Shown here: positions 45,158 through 53,694 of the stretch, one piece after another
How positions within the stretch are numbered: the stretch's first letter is position 1
Layout: each line of letters begins with the position of its first letter
NCBI RefSeq assembly: GCF_018389385.1
Contig: NZ_CP062698.1
Location: 1,429,501 to 1,493,500, forward strand
Reading direction: 5' to 3'
DNA length: 64,000 nucleotides
From: Anthocerotibacter panamensis C109
GTDB lineage: Bacteria; Cyanobacteriota; Cyanobacteriia; Gloeobacterales; Anthocerotibacteraceae
Program-made: the position numbers and the translations under genes
Notes under the pieces: generated by a model
Databases searched by the model: none
The model's input: only the letters and a program-made list of their open reading frames with translations
What the model was told of the DNA's origin: nothing

Positions 45158-45688
45158 TCACTGCACCCTGAGGGGGGTCCCCACTTCTACCAAAGAATAA
45201 AGCTCGGTAATATCGCGGTTGAAGAGCCGGACGCAGCCGTGGGAGATAGCCTTCCCGATGGAATCCGGTTGATTGGTGCCGTGGAGGCCGTATTCATCCC
45301 GGCCCTCCTGCTTAAAGCCCAGATAGTAGGGGCCGAGGGGATTACCTTGGACGCCGGGGGGGAACTGCTCGCGGGTGAAAATATGCTCCCAAGACGGGGC
45401 GGAAATTTTTTTGAGGATCTGGAATTCACCTTTAGGCGTGGGCCAACCCAAGCGACCTATCGCAACCGGATAAGTCCTAAGGAGTGTCCCATCCCCCCGC
45501 CAAACGGTGAGTTGGCGCAGGTTGAGGTCAAGGACCAACTGGATGCGATGTAATTGTTGTTGGAGCCGGAAGGCTTCCTGCTCTGCCGGACTGCTGAGGA
45601 TCTCGCGGGCAGCCAAAGGCAGGACTAGGAGGCTGGCGGTAAGGCTGCCCACTAGGACCCATGACCACCGTCGCTGCCCCATGCTCAT
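45158..45688 (-). CDS. L,D-transpeptidase (YkuD family)
   Basis: This 176-residue protein has an N-terminal signal or anchor (WVLVGSLTASLLVLPLAA). The YkuD domain has the conserved HGTNQPDSIG and catalytic S-H-G-C-V-R-L-F near the end. It forms 3-3 cross-links or attaches proteins to peptidoglycan in the periplasm. The length is that of a minimal exported L,D-transpeptidase. Its start overlaps the stop of the upstream gene by 4 bases. Confidence 0.92.
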   Translation of the reverse strand: MSMGQRRWSWVLVGSLTASLLVLPLAAREILSSPAEQEAFRLQQQLHRIQLVLDLNLRQLTVWRGDGTLLRTYPVAIGRLGWPTPKGEFQILKKISAPSWEHIFTREQFPPGVQGNPLGPYYLGFKQEGRDEYGLHGTNQPDSIGKAISHGCVRLFNRDITELYSLVEVGTPLRVQ

Positions 45689-46137
45689 ATCAAATAGGTA
45701 GAAGTAGTCAACAGATAACTGCGTCCTTTTGGAAAATTTATGGCTTGGGCGCTGACCGAGACCTGGGGCGCGGAGACTGGGACTTCGACAATAGCGCTAA
45801 AAACCCGGCCTAGAGCAGGGCTTCCGGGATGGGTTAAGACGCGGTAGATTTCTTGGACCTGAGCTCCGGTCTGGTCTTGCAGAAAGAGCGTGAGGATGAC
45901 TTGGGCATTACTGTTTAGGGTCTGACCCAGTGTTCCTTGGTCTGTGGCCGTAAAATTTAGGCGCAGGTCGTGACAGCCCAGGGTCTTCAGGCGCGGAACA
46001 ATCACCATGGGAACGGATTCTCCCCGGCTGTCTATCGCCAGGGCAAGACCGCGAAACTGGGTGAGGAACTGAGTATTCGCAGGTACGCGGGCGGGCAAAG
46101 CGGTCATGACCCAGTTCAAACTTTGGAGAACACGCAT
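45685..46137 (-). CDS. Conserved hypothetical protein, operon with L,D-transpeptidase
   Basis: This protein is 150 residues from ATG 46137 (the frame is open to 46146). The sequence is beta-rich (LGCHDLRLNFTATDQGTLGQ, SNAQVILTLFLQDQTGAQVQ) with no signal peptide or membrane helix. It overlaps the transpeptidase start by 4 bases, so the two are almost certainly one unit. I do not recognise the family. Confidence 0.65.
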   Translation of the reverse strand: MRVLQSLNWVMTALPARVPANTQFLTQFRGLALAIDSRGESVPMVIVPRLKTLGCHDLRLNFTATDQGTLGQTLNSNAQVILTLFLQDQTGAQVQEIYRVLTHPGSPALGRVFSAIVEVPVSAPQVSVSAQAINFPKGRSYLLTTSTYLI

Positions 46138-46214
46138 ATTGTACATGCTTCTTGGTAAGCCTCTGAGGCTCCTGCTGTAGCCTATGATGAGTAAGTCCTG
46201 GGAGTGATACCCTG

Positions 46215-46535
46215 ATGACCCAGAAAAAGCAGTACAAAGACTTCGACGCGTTGCTCCAGAGTACCGATCTGCCTGTCTTGGTTGATTTCTACGCTCCCTG
46301 GTGTGGCCCTTGCCAAATGATGTCTCCCATCATCGCTAGCGTTGGAGCCGAGCTTAAGGACAAGGTCTTGGTGGTTAAAATCAACACCGACAAGAACCCG
46401 CAAGTCGCCGAGGAATGGCAGATCCGCGAGTTGCCGACTCTGATGATCTTTAAGGACGGCAAGCCAGTAGAGCGGCTCACCGGGGTCCACCCCGCGCCGC
46501 AACTGCTGTCTTTGCTCAAGCCACTGGTCTCTTAG
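46215..46535 (+). CDS. trxA: Thioredoxin
   Basis: This 106-residue protein has the redox site W-C-G-P-C in VLVDFYAPWCGPCQMMSP, and ELPTLMIFKDGKPVERLTG including the cis-Pro. It reduces disulfides in many cytoplasmic proteins. The length and all motifs are normal. It lies 59 bases ahead of lpxD on the same strand. Confidence 0.94.
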   Translation: MTQKKQYKDFDALLQSTDLPVLVDFYAPWCGPCQMMSPIIASVGAELKDKVLVVKINTDKNPQVAEEWQIRELPTLMIFKDGKPVERLTGVHPAPQLLSLLKPLVS

Positions 46536-46594
46536 GCACGGTTCCAGCCTATAGTACTAACCATAGTGCTCTTCTCATCGGGAGCTCCGAGTCT

Positions 46595-47671
46595 ATGACC
46601 GAAACCACCCAGCCTGCACTCAGCGTGACTGACCTCGCCCGTTTACTGGAAGGAGAGGTGGTCACCGCCACCGACATTCTGGTCAAGGGGATTGCCGAAC
46701 CGGATCAAGCGACCCCCCATGAGGTCGCCTTTCTGCTGGACCAACGGACCTTAGACCACACGAAGGCGGGCGTTCTGGTCACGGCTAAGAATGCCGTCCC
46801 CAAGCTAGAAGGCAACGCCCACATCAGAGTCGCCAATACTCGGGTGGCTTTTGCTCAGACGCTGGCTTACTTTTATCCCCAGCCGGTCCTCTTCCCGCTA
46901 GCAGGTATCCACCCTCAAGCTACGGTGGACCCAAAGGCTACCGTCCATCCCGATACCCGGATTGGAGCTGGAGCCTATGTCGGACCTGGAGCTGTAATTG
47001 GGGCGGGGACAACGCTCTTTCCGGGGGTGTATGTCGGGGCTGAGGTGCGGATTGGGGTAGGATGCATTCTCTATCCTCAGTCGGTGGTTTTAGACCGCTG
47101 CATTTTGGGTGACCGGGTGATCTTAAATTCAGGGGCGGTGATCGGTGGGGATGGTTTTGGCTTTGCGACTACGGTTCGCGGTCACCTAAAAATTCCCCAC
47201 GTGGGGAATGTCGTGCTCGAAGATGAGGTAGAGATCGGTGCGAATACGGCGATTGACCGGGCTACGCTCAAGGAGACTAGGGTAGGCCGAGGGACCAAAA
47301 TTGATAACCTCGTGATGATTGGGCATAACGCCCAAGTAGGCCAGGATTGTCTTATGGTCTCGCAGTCGGGTATTGCCGGGTCTACCCAGATTGGGGACCG
47401 GACGATTATCGCAGCCCAAGCTGGTGTGGCGAGCACCGGCCATTTAGAGATTGGCAGCGACTCGGTCATCTATGGGCGGGCTGGGGTCCACCGTTCTTTC
47501 CCGCAGGGCTCCAAGATTTCTGGCTTTCCGGCGCAGGACCACCGCAAGGAATTGCGCCAGCAGGTCTCGCTTACCCACGTTCCTGACTTGCTGCGTGAAG
47601 TCCGTACCCTGACGCAGCGCCTACAACAACTCGAAGCCGAATTAGCCGCCGTCAAAGCTGCTCAGCAGTGA
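46595..47671 (+). CDS. lpxD: UDP-3-O-acylglucosamine N-acyltransferase
   Basis: This 358-residue protein has an N-terminal uridine-binding domain, then about ten hexapeptide repeats (IGAGAYVGPGAVIGAGTTLF). The catalytic His lies in the VMIGHNAQVG turn, and the C-terminal helix is coiled (RTLTQRLQQLEAELAAVKAA). It adds the N-linked fatty acid in lipid A synthesis. Its presence means the organism probably makes lipid A or a related glycolipid. Confidence 0.94.
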   Translation: MTETTQPALSVTDLARLLEGEVVTATDILVKGIAEPDQATPHEVAFLLDQRTLDHTKAGVLVTAKNAVPKLEGNAHIRVANTRVAFAQTLAYFYPQPVLFPLAGIHPQATVDPKATVHPDTRIGAGAYVGPGAVIGAGTTLFPGVYVGAEVRIGVGCILYPQSVVLDRCILGDRVILNSGAVIGGDGFGFATTVRGHLKIPHVGNVVLEDEVEIGANTAIDRATLKETRVGRGTKIDNLVMIGHNAQVGQDCLMVSQSGIAGSTQIGDRTIIAAQAGVASTGHLEIGSDSVIYGRAGVHRSFPQGSKISGFPAQDHRKELRQQVSLTHVPDLLREVRTLTQRLQQLEAELAAVKAAQQ

Positions 47672-47711
47672 GCCTATTTGATACTGAGAAAGTCGTACAG
47701 GACCGTCCCTC

Positions 47712-48305
47712 GTGGAGTATTACCGCCTCAAGGCTCAGGCTTTCCCCACCCCCTACTTAGGAGCGTTGGCAGGTCAGGTTCTGGCATCTCCCTATTTGGC
47801 GGTCAACAACCTCAACCGGGATTTTGTCGGTACGCGGGGCTTCTCTATTGTCTTTCGCCGGTCGGGGCTCGAAGGGGTAGGCCGTAGATTTCCGTACCTA
47901 AAGCCCTACTTGACCCAAGCCCTCGACCCAGCCTGTAACGCCTTCTATCTCAATGCGCTACTCTTGACGGCAGGTTCGCGCGTGGACCCCCATATTGACC
48001 GCAGTCTGCGTTCCTACTGTAAAACCATCTATCCCCCGTTCCAGGTGAGCGTCCTCTATGTGCGTGTTCCCGAAGCGATGGCAGGCGGGGAACTGATCCT
48101 CAGTCTGCGCAAGCGGCGGGTGGGGGTGATTCGCCCTGCTGTCAATCTGTTGCTGACGTTCCAGGGAGACCTCACGCATGCCGTCAATGCCATGACCAGC
48201 CCCGGCAAGCGGCTGAGTCTGGTCTGTGAACAATACGCCCTTGAAGAGGAAGAACTCCATCAGATCCCCGAACTCACCCTAGAGTCGCGCAACCTCAAGG
48301 ATTGA
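47712..48305 (+). CDS. 2-oxoglutarate/Fe(II)-dependent oxygenase-like protein
   Basis: This 197-residue protein starts at GTG. A double-stranded beta-helix fold is suggested by the iron triad: His and Asp in SRVDPHIDRSL and a distal His in FQGDLTHAVNAM, with a following Arg (KRLSLVCEQY) for 2-oxoglutarate. The substrate is unknown. It runs in the same direction as trxA and lpxD and is 3 bases from the convergent nuclease gene. Confidence 0.78.
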   Translation: MEYYRLKAQAFPTPYLGALAGQVLASPYLAVNNLNRDFVGTRGFSIVFRRSGLEGVGRRFPYLKPYLTQALDPACNAFYLNALLLTAGSRVDPHIDRSLRSYCKTIYPPFQVSVLYVRVPEAMAGGELILSLRKRRVGVIRPAVNLLLTFQGDLTHAVNAMTSPGKRLSLVCEQYALEEEELHQIPELTLESRNLKD

Positions 48306-48307
48306 GG

Positions 48308-49417
48308 CTAGCTGCCAAGAATTTCCGGCTCTCTGTGCTTGTCTGCTGGAGGGTAGCCGGACTTGAGAACTTGCTGGATACGTCCTAGCACCTGCTCTTG
48401 AAGCGTCTCGAAAGATTCTCCCTGTAACCAGACCACCTCGGGAGCTTGTTGGTTGCGATAGAGCCAGGTGGCGATGAGATGAAATTCGTCCAATTGTTGC
48501 TGCGGCAGGCGAAAGAGCGGTTCACTGGGTAACGCGTAGGGCGCTAGGGCGCACATCACGGCGCAGGGGTCCGCGTGACTGAAGCAATCCACCCGGTCTA
48601 GGCGGCCCCCCCGGACCCAGAAGACCTCTGCCTGTCCCGGTTGGGTAGTCGGATAGATGGCACAAACATCCAGGACCACTTGATTTTTCCGCCAGCCTTG
48701 GTATGCGACGAAGTGCTGGAGGGCTAGATGGCGGTCCCGCCACCTAGCAGCCTGTTCGTAATATTCCTGGACGGCGCATTGGAGCATCCGGTCTTCCAGT
48801 TGTTGCAGCAAGGGTCCGGCTCCCTCTCCCATCAGGAGGCGGCGCACTTGGGCGATGCGTTGGTGGTATTCCTCCCGGTCAATCCAGCCCCGACAGGGGG
48901 CGCTACAGCGGTCTAGTTGATCCAACAGACAGCCTTGATGGATCTCGGCTAAGTCCTGGCAAGTCCTTAAGCCTAAGAGCTGACTCATCTGCTTGACGAA
49001 GTTCGCTAGCGTACCACGGTCCCGATAGGGGCCAAAATATTCCGCCCCGTCCTCTACCAGTTCTCGGGTAACCTCCAGACGCGGAAAGGGGTCTTTCAGG
49101 TCGAGGCGCAGGAAGGGGTAGTGCCGCCAGCGACGTTGGGCGCGATTAAAAGGAGGGAGATGGGCTTTGATCAGGCGATTCTCGAGCAGTAGGGCAGCCA
49201 GTTCGGAGCCGGTGGTCTCGACTTGGACGGTCTCAGCCTCAAATTTTAGGCGTTCGGTCTGCGTCGAGTGCCCGCCAGCAGCGCGCAGGTAGGAGCGCAC
49301 CCGCTGCCGTAGACGAACGGATTTGCCGATATAGAGCAGACGGTCACCAGCACCATAAAAAAAATAAACGCCGGGGCTATCGGGTAGCTCCCGCCATTGC
49401 TCCAGAGGTATGCGCAC
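48308..49417 (-). CDS. UvrC/Cho-like GIY-YIG nuclease, lacking the UvrC C-terminal half
   Basis: This 369-residue protein has the GIY-YIG domain (DSPGVYFFYGAGDRLLYIGK), then a Cys cluster typical of UvrC (LRTCQDLAEIH.GCLLDQLDRCSAPC) and a UvrBC-like middle. It ends without the RNase H-like endonuclease and HhH domains of full-length UvrC (about 600 residues). E. coli Cho has the same shortened plan and makes only the 3' incision. A true uvrC is expected elsewhere. The C-terminal ~130 residues are not Cho-like and I cannot name them. Confidence 0.82.
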   Translation of the reverse strand: MRIPLEQWRELPDSPGVYFFYGAGDRLLYIGKSVRLRQRVRSYLRAAGGHSTQTERLKFEAETVQVETTGSELAALLLENRLIKAHLPPFNRAQRRWRHYPFLRLDLKDPFPRLEVTRELVEDGAEYFGPYRDRGTLANFVKQMSQLLGLRTCQDLAEIHQGCLLDQLDRCSAPCRGWIDREEYHQRIAQVRRLLMGEGAGPLLQQLEDRMLQCAVQEYYEQAARWRDRHLALQHFVAYQGWRKNQVVLDVCAIYPTTQPGQAEVFWVRGGRLDRVDCFSHADPCAVMCALAPYALPSEPLFRLPQQQLDEFHLIATWLYRNQQAPEVVWLQGESFETLQEQVLGRIQQVLKSGYPPADKHREPEILGS

Positions 49418-49479
49418 GTTAAGAAGCCTCCTGCGCGGCTTCTGTTAAGACTACACCGTGCTTTCAGGCTACTGATGGT

Positions 49480-49700
49480 AAAAAAATGAATAGCCACCCC
49501 GTACAAGGTGGCTAGGAGGTGTGTGGTCGTCTCGATACTCTTCTACAATCCGCGCGTACCCCTCTGTCGGAAAGAGGAATTTTTCGTCAGCTCCAGCGGG
49601 CGCACCCTCTACCAACAGAGAGACTCATCCATCCGACCCCAGCCTGGATCCCTCCTTGGAGTGAGGACCCCCTCCAGCCTAAACTTTAGATTTTTAGCAT
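49480..49700 (-). ncRNA. Candidate structured small RNA with its own terminator
   Basis: On the minus strand a hairpin AGCCACC-loop-GGTGGCT (49513-49492) followed by ATTCATTTTTTT forms a good terminator. No protein gene on this strand ends there: the ~190 bases upstream hold no reading frame. The segment has internal pairings such as CCTCT-AGAGG and GTCTC-GAGAC. Its length and position would fit a 6S-type or other regulatory RNA, but no conserved core of SRP RNA, tmRNA or RNase P RNA is visible. Confidence 0.4.
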
Positions 49701-49720
49701 AGAGGATATCAGGGGAGGTC

Positions 49721-50101
49721 ATGACAAACGAAGTGCGCCGTGCTGTCGGGACTTTTACCAGCCGCACCAAAGCTGAACAGGCCCTGCGTCAATTGCGGGA
49801 TGCTGGATTGGATAGGTCGCTAGCCCGCCTGGAAGGAGGGGATACCGAGGCATCCGTCGGCTTTGGCATCCCTGAAGACCGCGCTGCAATGTACCAGCAA
49901 GTTATACAGAACGGGGGATATTTGGTCGTAGTCGATGCACCGGAGGCAGAAATCGCCTGTGTGGAGGCTGTCCTACAGGCAGCAGGGGTTCAAAACTACG
50001 GTATATACGATGCTCCCGGTACGCCCTATCAAAAAAAAGGTCTCTACGATGACCGCTACACCGATATCAAAAGCAGAGTAGGTGACCAGGAACGCCCCTG
50101 A
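49721..50101 (+). CDS. General stress protein-like (GSP17M/YflT family) protein
   Basis: This 126-residue protein begins VRRAVGTFTSRTKAEQALRQ and continues with GFGIPEDRAAMYQQVIQNGG followed by LVVVDAPEAE. The ferredoxin-like fold with 'F..R..AE.A...L...G' is that of small stress-induced proteins such as YflT. The polar tail (YQKKGLYDDRYTDIKSR) is variable. GGGGAGG stands just before the ATG. The function is unknown, and a stress role is inferred only. Confidence 0.65.
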   Translation: MTNEVRRAVGTFTSRTKAEQALRQLRDAGLDRSLARLEGGDTEASVGFGIPEDRAAMYQQVIQNGGYLVVVDAPEAEIACVEAVLQAAGVQNYGIYDAPGTPYQKKGLYDDRYTDIKSRVGDQERP

Positions 50102-50111
50102 GGGCTACTAA

Positions 50112-52652
50112 TTAATAACCGCAGACCTCGTCCTGAGCAGCCAAGTGCTCTAGGAGTACTTCACGCCGATAACGCCGCTGGAGCCAATCCTCAGCATGGC
50201 TGGCAAGGGTCTCTCCAATCGGTGCTCCGGGCGGTGTAGTAGGCTCAAAATCCCCTTTGGCTGTGGTGTAGTCCCGTGCTAAAAAGCGGTCCAAGTCTTC
50301 GTGGGCGAGGGTGCGATGGGCTTGGGTGGTGCGGTCTTTACCGGGGTGGTGGGCGAGCCAATCGTCCAGGCTATGCAGATGGGCATAGACGAGGGCGCGG
50401 ACCGCCGGGGCATTCTGACGGTAGCTGGCGAGGTCGAAGAGGGCGTTCATCCAGGCTTGTTGGCTGACGCGCTGTAGACTGGCGTCGTAGGCATCCGCAG
50501 GGATGGGAGCTTGCCAGACGCGGGCGGTGACCCGGTCGAGGACCTGCGGGAGCCCTGGGAGGGTCCGGTCAAGGTCGGTCTGATAGACCAAGCGAGCTGC
50601 CCGTTGGGGCTGGGCAATAGCGCTGAAAACCATCCCCGCCGCCGTCTGTGCTGGGGCATAGGCATCAAAGGTCAACCCCGTGTAGCCATCGAAAAGTTCT
50701 CGGTGCCGGGGATAGCCAGGAGGGCGCGGAGGGATAAGCGTGCGGGCACTGCGGGGGAGGCGTAGCGCTGCGGGCGTGACCGTGGCGAGCAGTTCCTCTA
50801 GCGCTTTGCGTTGCGTGGTGGCAGCAACAGGACGGGTCGCCTGCTGGTTTACCCCGCGCAGAGCGTAGCTGTAATCGAGACCCCCTAGGAGTTTGGCGGT
50901 GTTCTCGACTTGATAGCGGTGGCCGAGGTAGAGCGGGACAAGGACTTCTTCGAGCACTGCGAGGGGTTCGCCCTGACGGATGACCGCCGGACCAAACCGG
51001 GCGAGGGCGGCCTGACGCACGGCCATTTCTCGCTGGAGGGAGGCGACGACATCAGCACCGTTGTCCCACAGATGACCATAGGGGTTGGCTGCCCCTTGCG
51101 GGCGGGAGTCAGCATCGGTGATGTAGCGCAAACCCTGACGTTGGGCTTCAGCCAGAATGCTGTCCAAGCCTGCTTTTTCGTCCACCTCGGGCGGAAATTG
51201 GGTGTAGCCGTAGCGGATGGCGATTTTATCCCACGCCCCAATGCCTTGGGCGTAAGCATCCTTGAGGGAGGGCCGCCCCTCAGGACCGAGGGTGACGTAG
51301 GGGCTCGGGTAGTCCATCACCGAGGCGCGGTTGTTGAGCGAGGCGGCAAAGTTATGGGCGAGGCCCAGGGTGTGCCCGACCTCGTGGGCGGAGAGTTGCC
51401 GCGTCCGGGCTAGGCTCAAAGCGAGCATGGGGTCTTGTTGCGCTGACCTGGCGGGGCTAGTGTAGGGTGCGAGTAGCCCCTCAGCGATGAGATAGTCCTG
51501 ACGGACCCGCAGCGAACCGAGGGTGACATGGCCCTTGATAATCTCACCTGTGCGCGGGTCGGTCACGCTGCTGCCATAGCTCCAGCCGCGCGTCGCGCGA
51601 CTGACCCATTGGATGGTGTTGTAGCGCACGTCTTGGGGGTCTGCCCCGGCGGGGAGCATCTCCACGCGAAAGGCATCTTTAAATCCAGCAGCCAAGAAGG
51701 CATCCGCCCACCAGCGGGCTCCCTCCAACAAGGCGGTGCGCACGGGTTCGGGGGTGCCGGGGTCCAGGTAGTAGACGATGGGCTTGACCACGTCGCTGAT
51801 TGCTGCGGTAGGGTTTTTCTTGATGAGGCGGTGGCGGGTGATGAAGTGGCGTTCTTTGGGCACGCCTATCGGGACCCCGAAATCGACGTAGGACAGATCA
51901 AAGTAGCCCGCTCGGGGGTCGAAGACGCGGGGGGTGAAGCCGGGGGGCGGCAGTTTCACCAGCGAGTGGCGGACCCGCACACTAAACGAAGTCGCATCCG
52001 CCGCCGCCTCGCGCACGTAGTTTCCTGGCTCATCACTGGTAAAGGTCAGACGGGCTTCTAGTTCGGTGTTCTGCGGAAAAGCTTTGAGCATCTCCGGGAA
52101 AGGGGCGCTACGGCTTGCTTCTAGTTTGTAGGTCCCCTGCTTGGCCTGTTTGAGGCGTGGAATAATCCCATGGGCGTCGCGCACCAGAAATTCCGTGGCG
52201 TCCACCAAAATTCGTTCTCCGGTCTGAGCCTGCGCAGTGAAGCCCCAGAGCACACTCTCGGCAAAGGCATCCCGGATCGCTTGGGCTTCGGCGGGGTTGG
52301 TGGTAGTCGCCCGATAGCGCAGATTGGCCTGGATCAGGAGGACTTTGGGGCCAGCTTGCTCAAAGCGCACCACCCGCTGTCCCCCCAACTGCCCCCGGTC
52401 GAGGCCGATGTCATTGGAGCCCAGCCCCGCCGGGAGGGACACCACATAGAGGAAATCTTCCTTGAGATGGGGGATCTCCAGCCATACCTTGCCGCTGTCT
52501 TGGTCCCAATAGATGGGGAAGTAGCCCTCCTGCCGGGTTAAACCCTTGGTCTTCGCCTCTATCGTCGGCAAGGCTTGCGCTAGGAGCGGTAGCGGGGTGA
52601 GTCCCAAGAAGCTCAGGAGTAGGGACAGCAAAAGCAAGGGGCGGTAGGGCAT
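50112..52652 (-). CDS. Large secreted zinc metalloprotease (DUF5117/DUF4953 family)
   Basis: This 846-residue protein has a signal peptide (LLLLSLLLSFLGLTPLPLLA). The N-terminal DUF5117-like domain reads GYFPIYWDQDSGKVWLEIP. The metzincin-type zinc site is AHEVGHTLGLAHNFAAS, and SVMDYPSP follows as the Met-turn region. The long C-terminal helical domain is typical of these proteins. It is probably a periplasmic or cell-surface endopeptidase. The biological role is not known to me. Confidence 0.88.
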   Translation of the reverse strand: MPYRPLLLLSLLLSFLGLTPLPLLAQALPTIEAKTKGLTRQEGYFPIYWDQDSGKVWLEIPHLKEDFLYVVSLPAGLGSNDIGLDRGQLGGQRVVRFEQAGPKVLLIQANLRYRATTTNPAEAQAIRDAFAESVLWGFTAQAQTGERILVDATEFLVRDAHGIIPRLKQAKQGTYKLEASRSAPFPEMLKAFPQNTELEARLTFTSDEPGNYVREAAADATSFSVRVRHSLVKLPPPGFTPRVFDPRAGYFDLSYVDFGVPIGVPKERHFITRHRLIKKNPTAAISDVVKPIVYYLDPGTPEPVRTALLEGARWWADAFLAAGFKDAFRVEMLPAGADPQDVRYNTIQWVSRATRGWSYGSSVTDPRTGEIIKGHVTLGSLRVRQDYLIAEGLLAPYTSPARSAQQDPMLALSLARTRQLSAHEVGHTLGLAHNFAASLNNRASVMDYPSPYVTLGPEGRPSLKDAYAQGIGAWDKIAIRYGYTQFPPEVDEKAGLDSILAEAQRQGLRYITDADSRPQGAANPYGHLWDNGADVVASLQREMAVRQAALARFGPAVIRQGEPLAVLEEVLVPLYLGHRYQVENTAKLLGGLDYSYALRGVNQQATRPVAATTQRKALEELLATVTPAALRLPRSARTLIPPRPPGYPRHRELFDGYTGLTFDAYAPAQTAAGMVFSAIAQPQRAARLVYQTDLDRTLPGLPQVLDRVTARVWQAPIPADAYDASLQRVSQQAWMNALFDLASYRQNAPAVRALVYAHLHSLDDWLAHHPGKDRTTQAHRTLAHEDLDRFLARDYTTAKGDFEPTTPPGAPIGETLASHAEDWLQRRYRREVLLEHLAAQDEVCGY

Positions 52653-52771
52653 GGCGGCGGGTATGGGACATTGCCCCCCAACCTATCAGAGGACTCCGGG
52701 TGAAGCAAGGTAGCAAGCACTCAATTCCCCAAGAGTTTCCAAAGCAAAATACCTTACAAGGAGCCTGAGGC

Positions 52772-52832
52772 ATCCCCTAGCGCTGGAAACAGAGCACAAG
52801 AAATGGCGCTGCGTGCCTGCCCCCTAGGGGAT
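52772..52832. repeat. Nested inverted repeat in the 285-base gap 52653-52937
   Basis: ATCCCCTAG (52772-52780) and CTAGGGGAT (52824-52832) are exact complements. Inside them AGCGC and GCGCT can also pair, so the segment can fold into a two-layer stem of about 60 bases. No T-run follows. Nothing else is recognisable in this divergent gap. Confidence 0.45.
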
Positions 52833-52937
52833 ATGAGACGGTTTAAAAAAAGATTGGGTCCTGTCTCCAAACGCGTCAGACTTGACGAGAGGTCCTGTAA
52901 TACTTTGTAATGTCTGTAGCCACACCCATGCCAGCCT

Positions 52938-53633
52938 GTGAACGCCTGTCTCTTCTGCGACTTTGATGGACCCCTAGTAGATGTCTCAGAACGGTACTAT
53001 CAGGTATACCGGTCGATTTTGCCCCAGGCGGCGGCTGTTGGTCAGCCCCTTGTCTACCTGAGCAAGCCGGAATTTTGGGAATTGAAGCGTGCGCAGGTCA
53101 AAGAGCGGGAGATTGGACGCAAGTCAGGACTCAGCGCCGAACAGTCCGAGGTCTTTGCTCGCTTGCGCCGCCAGACCGTTCACTCGGGACCTTTTTTCAA
53201 CTATGATGCCGCTCATCCCGGCATCCACCGCCACCTAGAGCGCCTCCAGGCTCAAGGCGTGACCTTGGCAGTCGTCACCATGCGCCGCGTCCGGGAACTA
53301 GAACCGGCGCTGGAGCGTTTTGACCTGAGCCGTTTTTTTGCTCCTGAGCGGCGCTATTGTCTGGCGAACGACTACCCCAAAAGCAGTGATGTCCACGACA
53401 AGGGCCTCCTCTTGGAGCAGTCCTACCAGTATCACCAGCAACAGCGCTGCTATATGGTCGGAGACACCGAAGCGGACATCCTCTCAGCACAACGGTTGGG
53501 CATCCCTGTCCTCGGCATTCTCTCGGGCATTCGCAACAAAGAACTCCTTCAAAAGCTAGCTCCCTGGGGTATTGTGAACGACCTTGGGGAGGCGGCGGAC
53601 GTGATTTTGCAGGATCTAGCCCAGCACACTTAA
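52938..53633 (+). CDS. HAD-superfamily hydrolase
   Basis: This 231-residue protein starts at GTG. HAD motif I is FCDFDGPLVD (nucleophile Asp and acid Asp), motif II is VTMRRVRE (Thr), the motif III Lys is in DYPKSSDVHDKG, and motif IV is MVGDTEADILSAQ. It is a phosphatase-type HAD with a helical cap. The substrate is unknown. Confidence 0.88.
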   Translation: MNACLFCDFDGPLVDVSERYYQVYRSILPQAAAVGQPLVYLSKPEFWELKRAQVKEREIGRKSGLSAEQSEVFARLRRQTVHSGPFFNYDAAHPGIHRHLERLQAQGVTLAVVTMRRVRELEPALERFDLSRFFAPERRYCLANDYPKSSDVHDKGLLLEQSYQYHQQQRCYMVGDTEADILSAQRLGIPVLGILSGIRNKELLQKLAPWGIVNDLGEAADVILQDLAQHT

Positions 53634-53635
53634 AC

Positions 53636-53661
53636 CAAAAAATAGCCACCCGCAGGTGGCT
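53636..53661 (-). terminator. Rho-independent terminator for the SLH-domain gene
   Basis: On the minus strand AGCCACC-TGCG-GGTGGCT is followed by ATTTTTTGG. The stem has the same 7-base arms as the terminator at 49492-49513. Confidence 0.85.
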
Positions 53662-53694
53662 AGAGCGTATGTTAGGAGCATGGGGGGAACGTTG

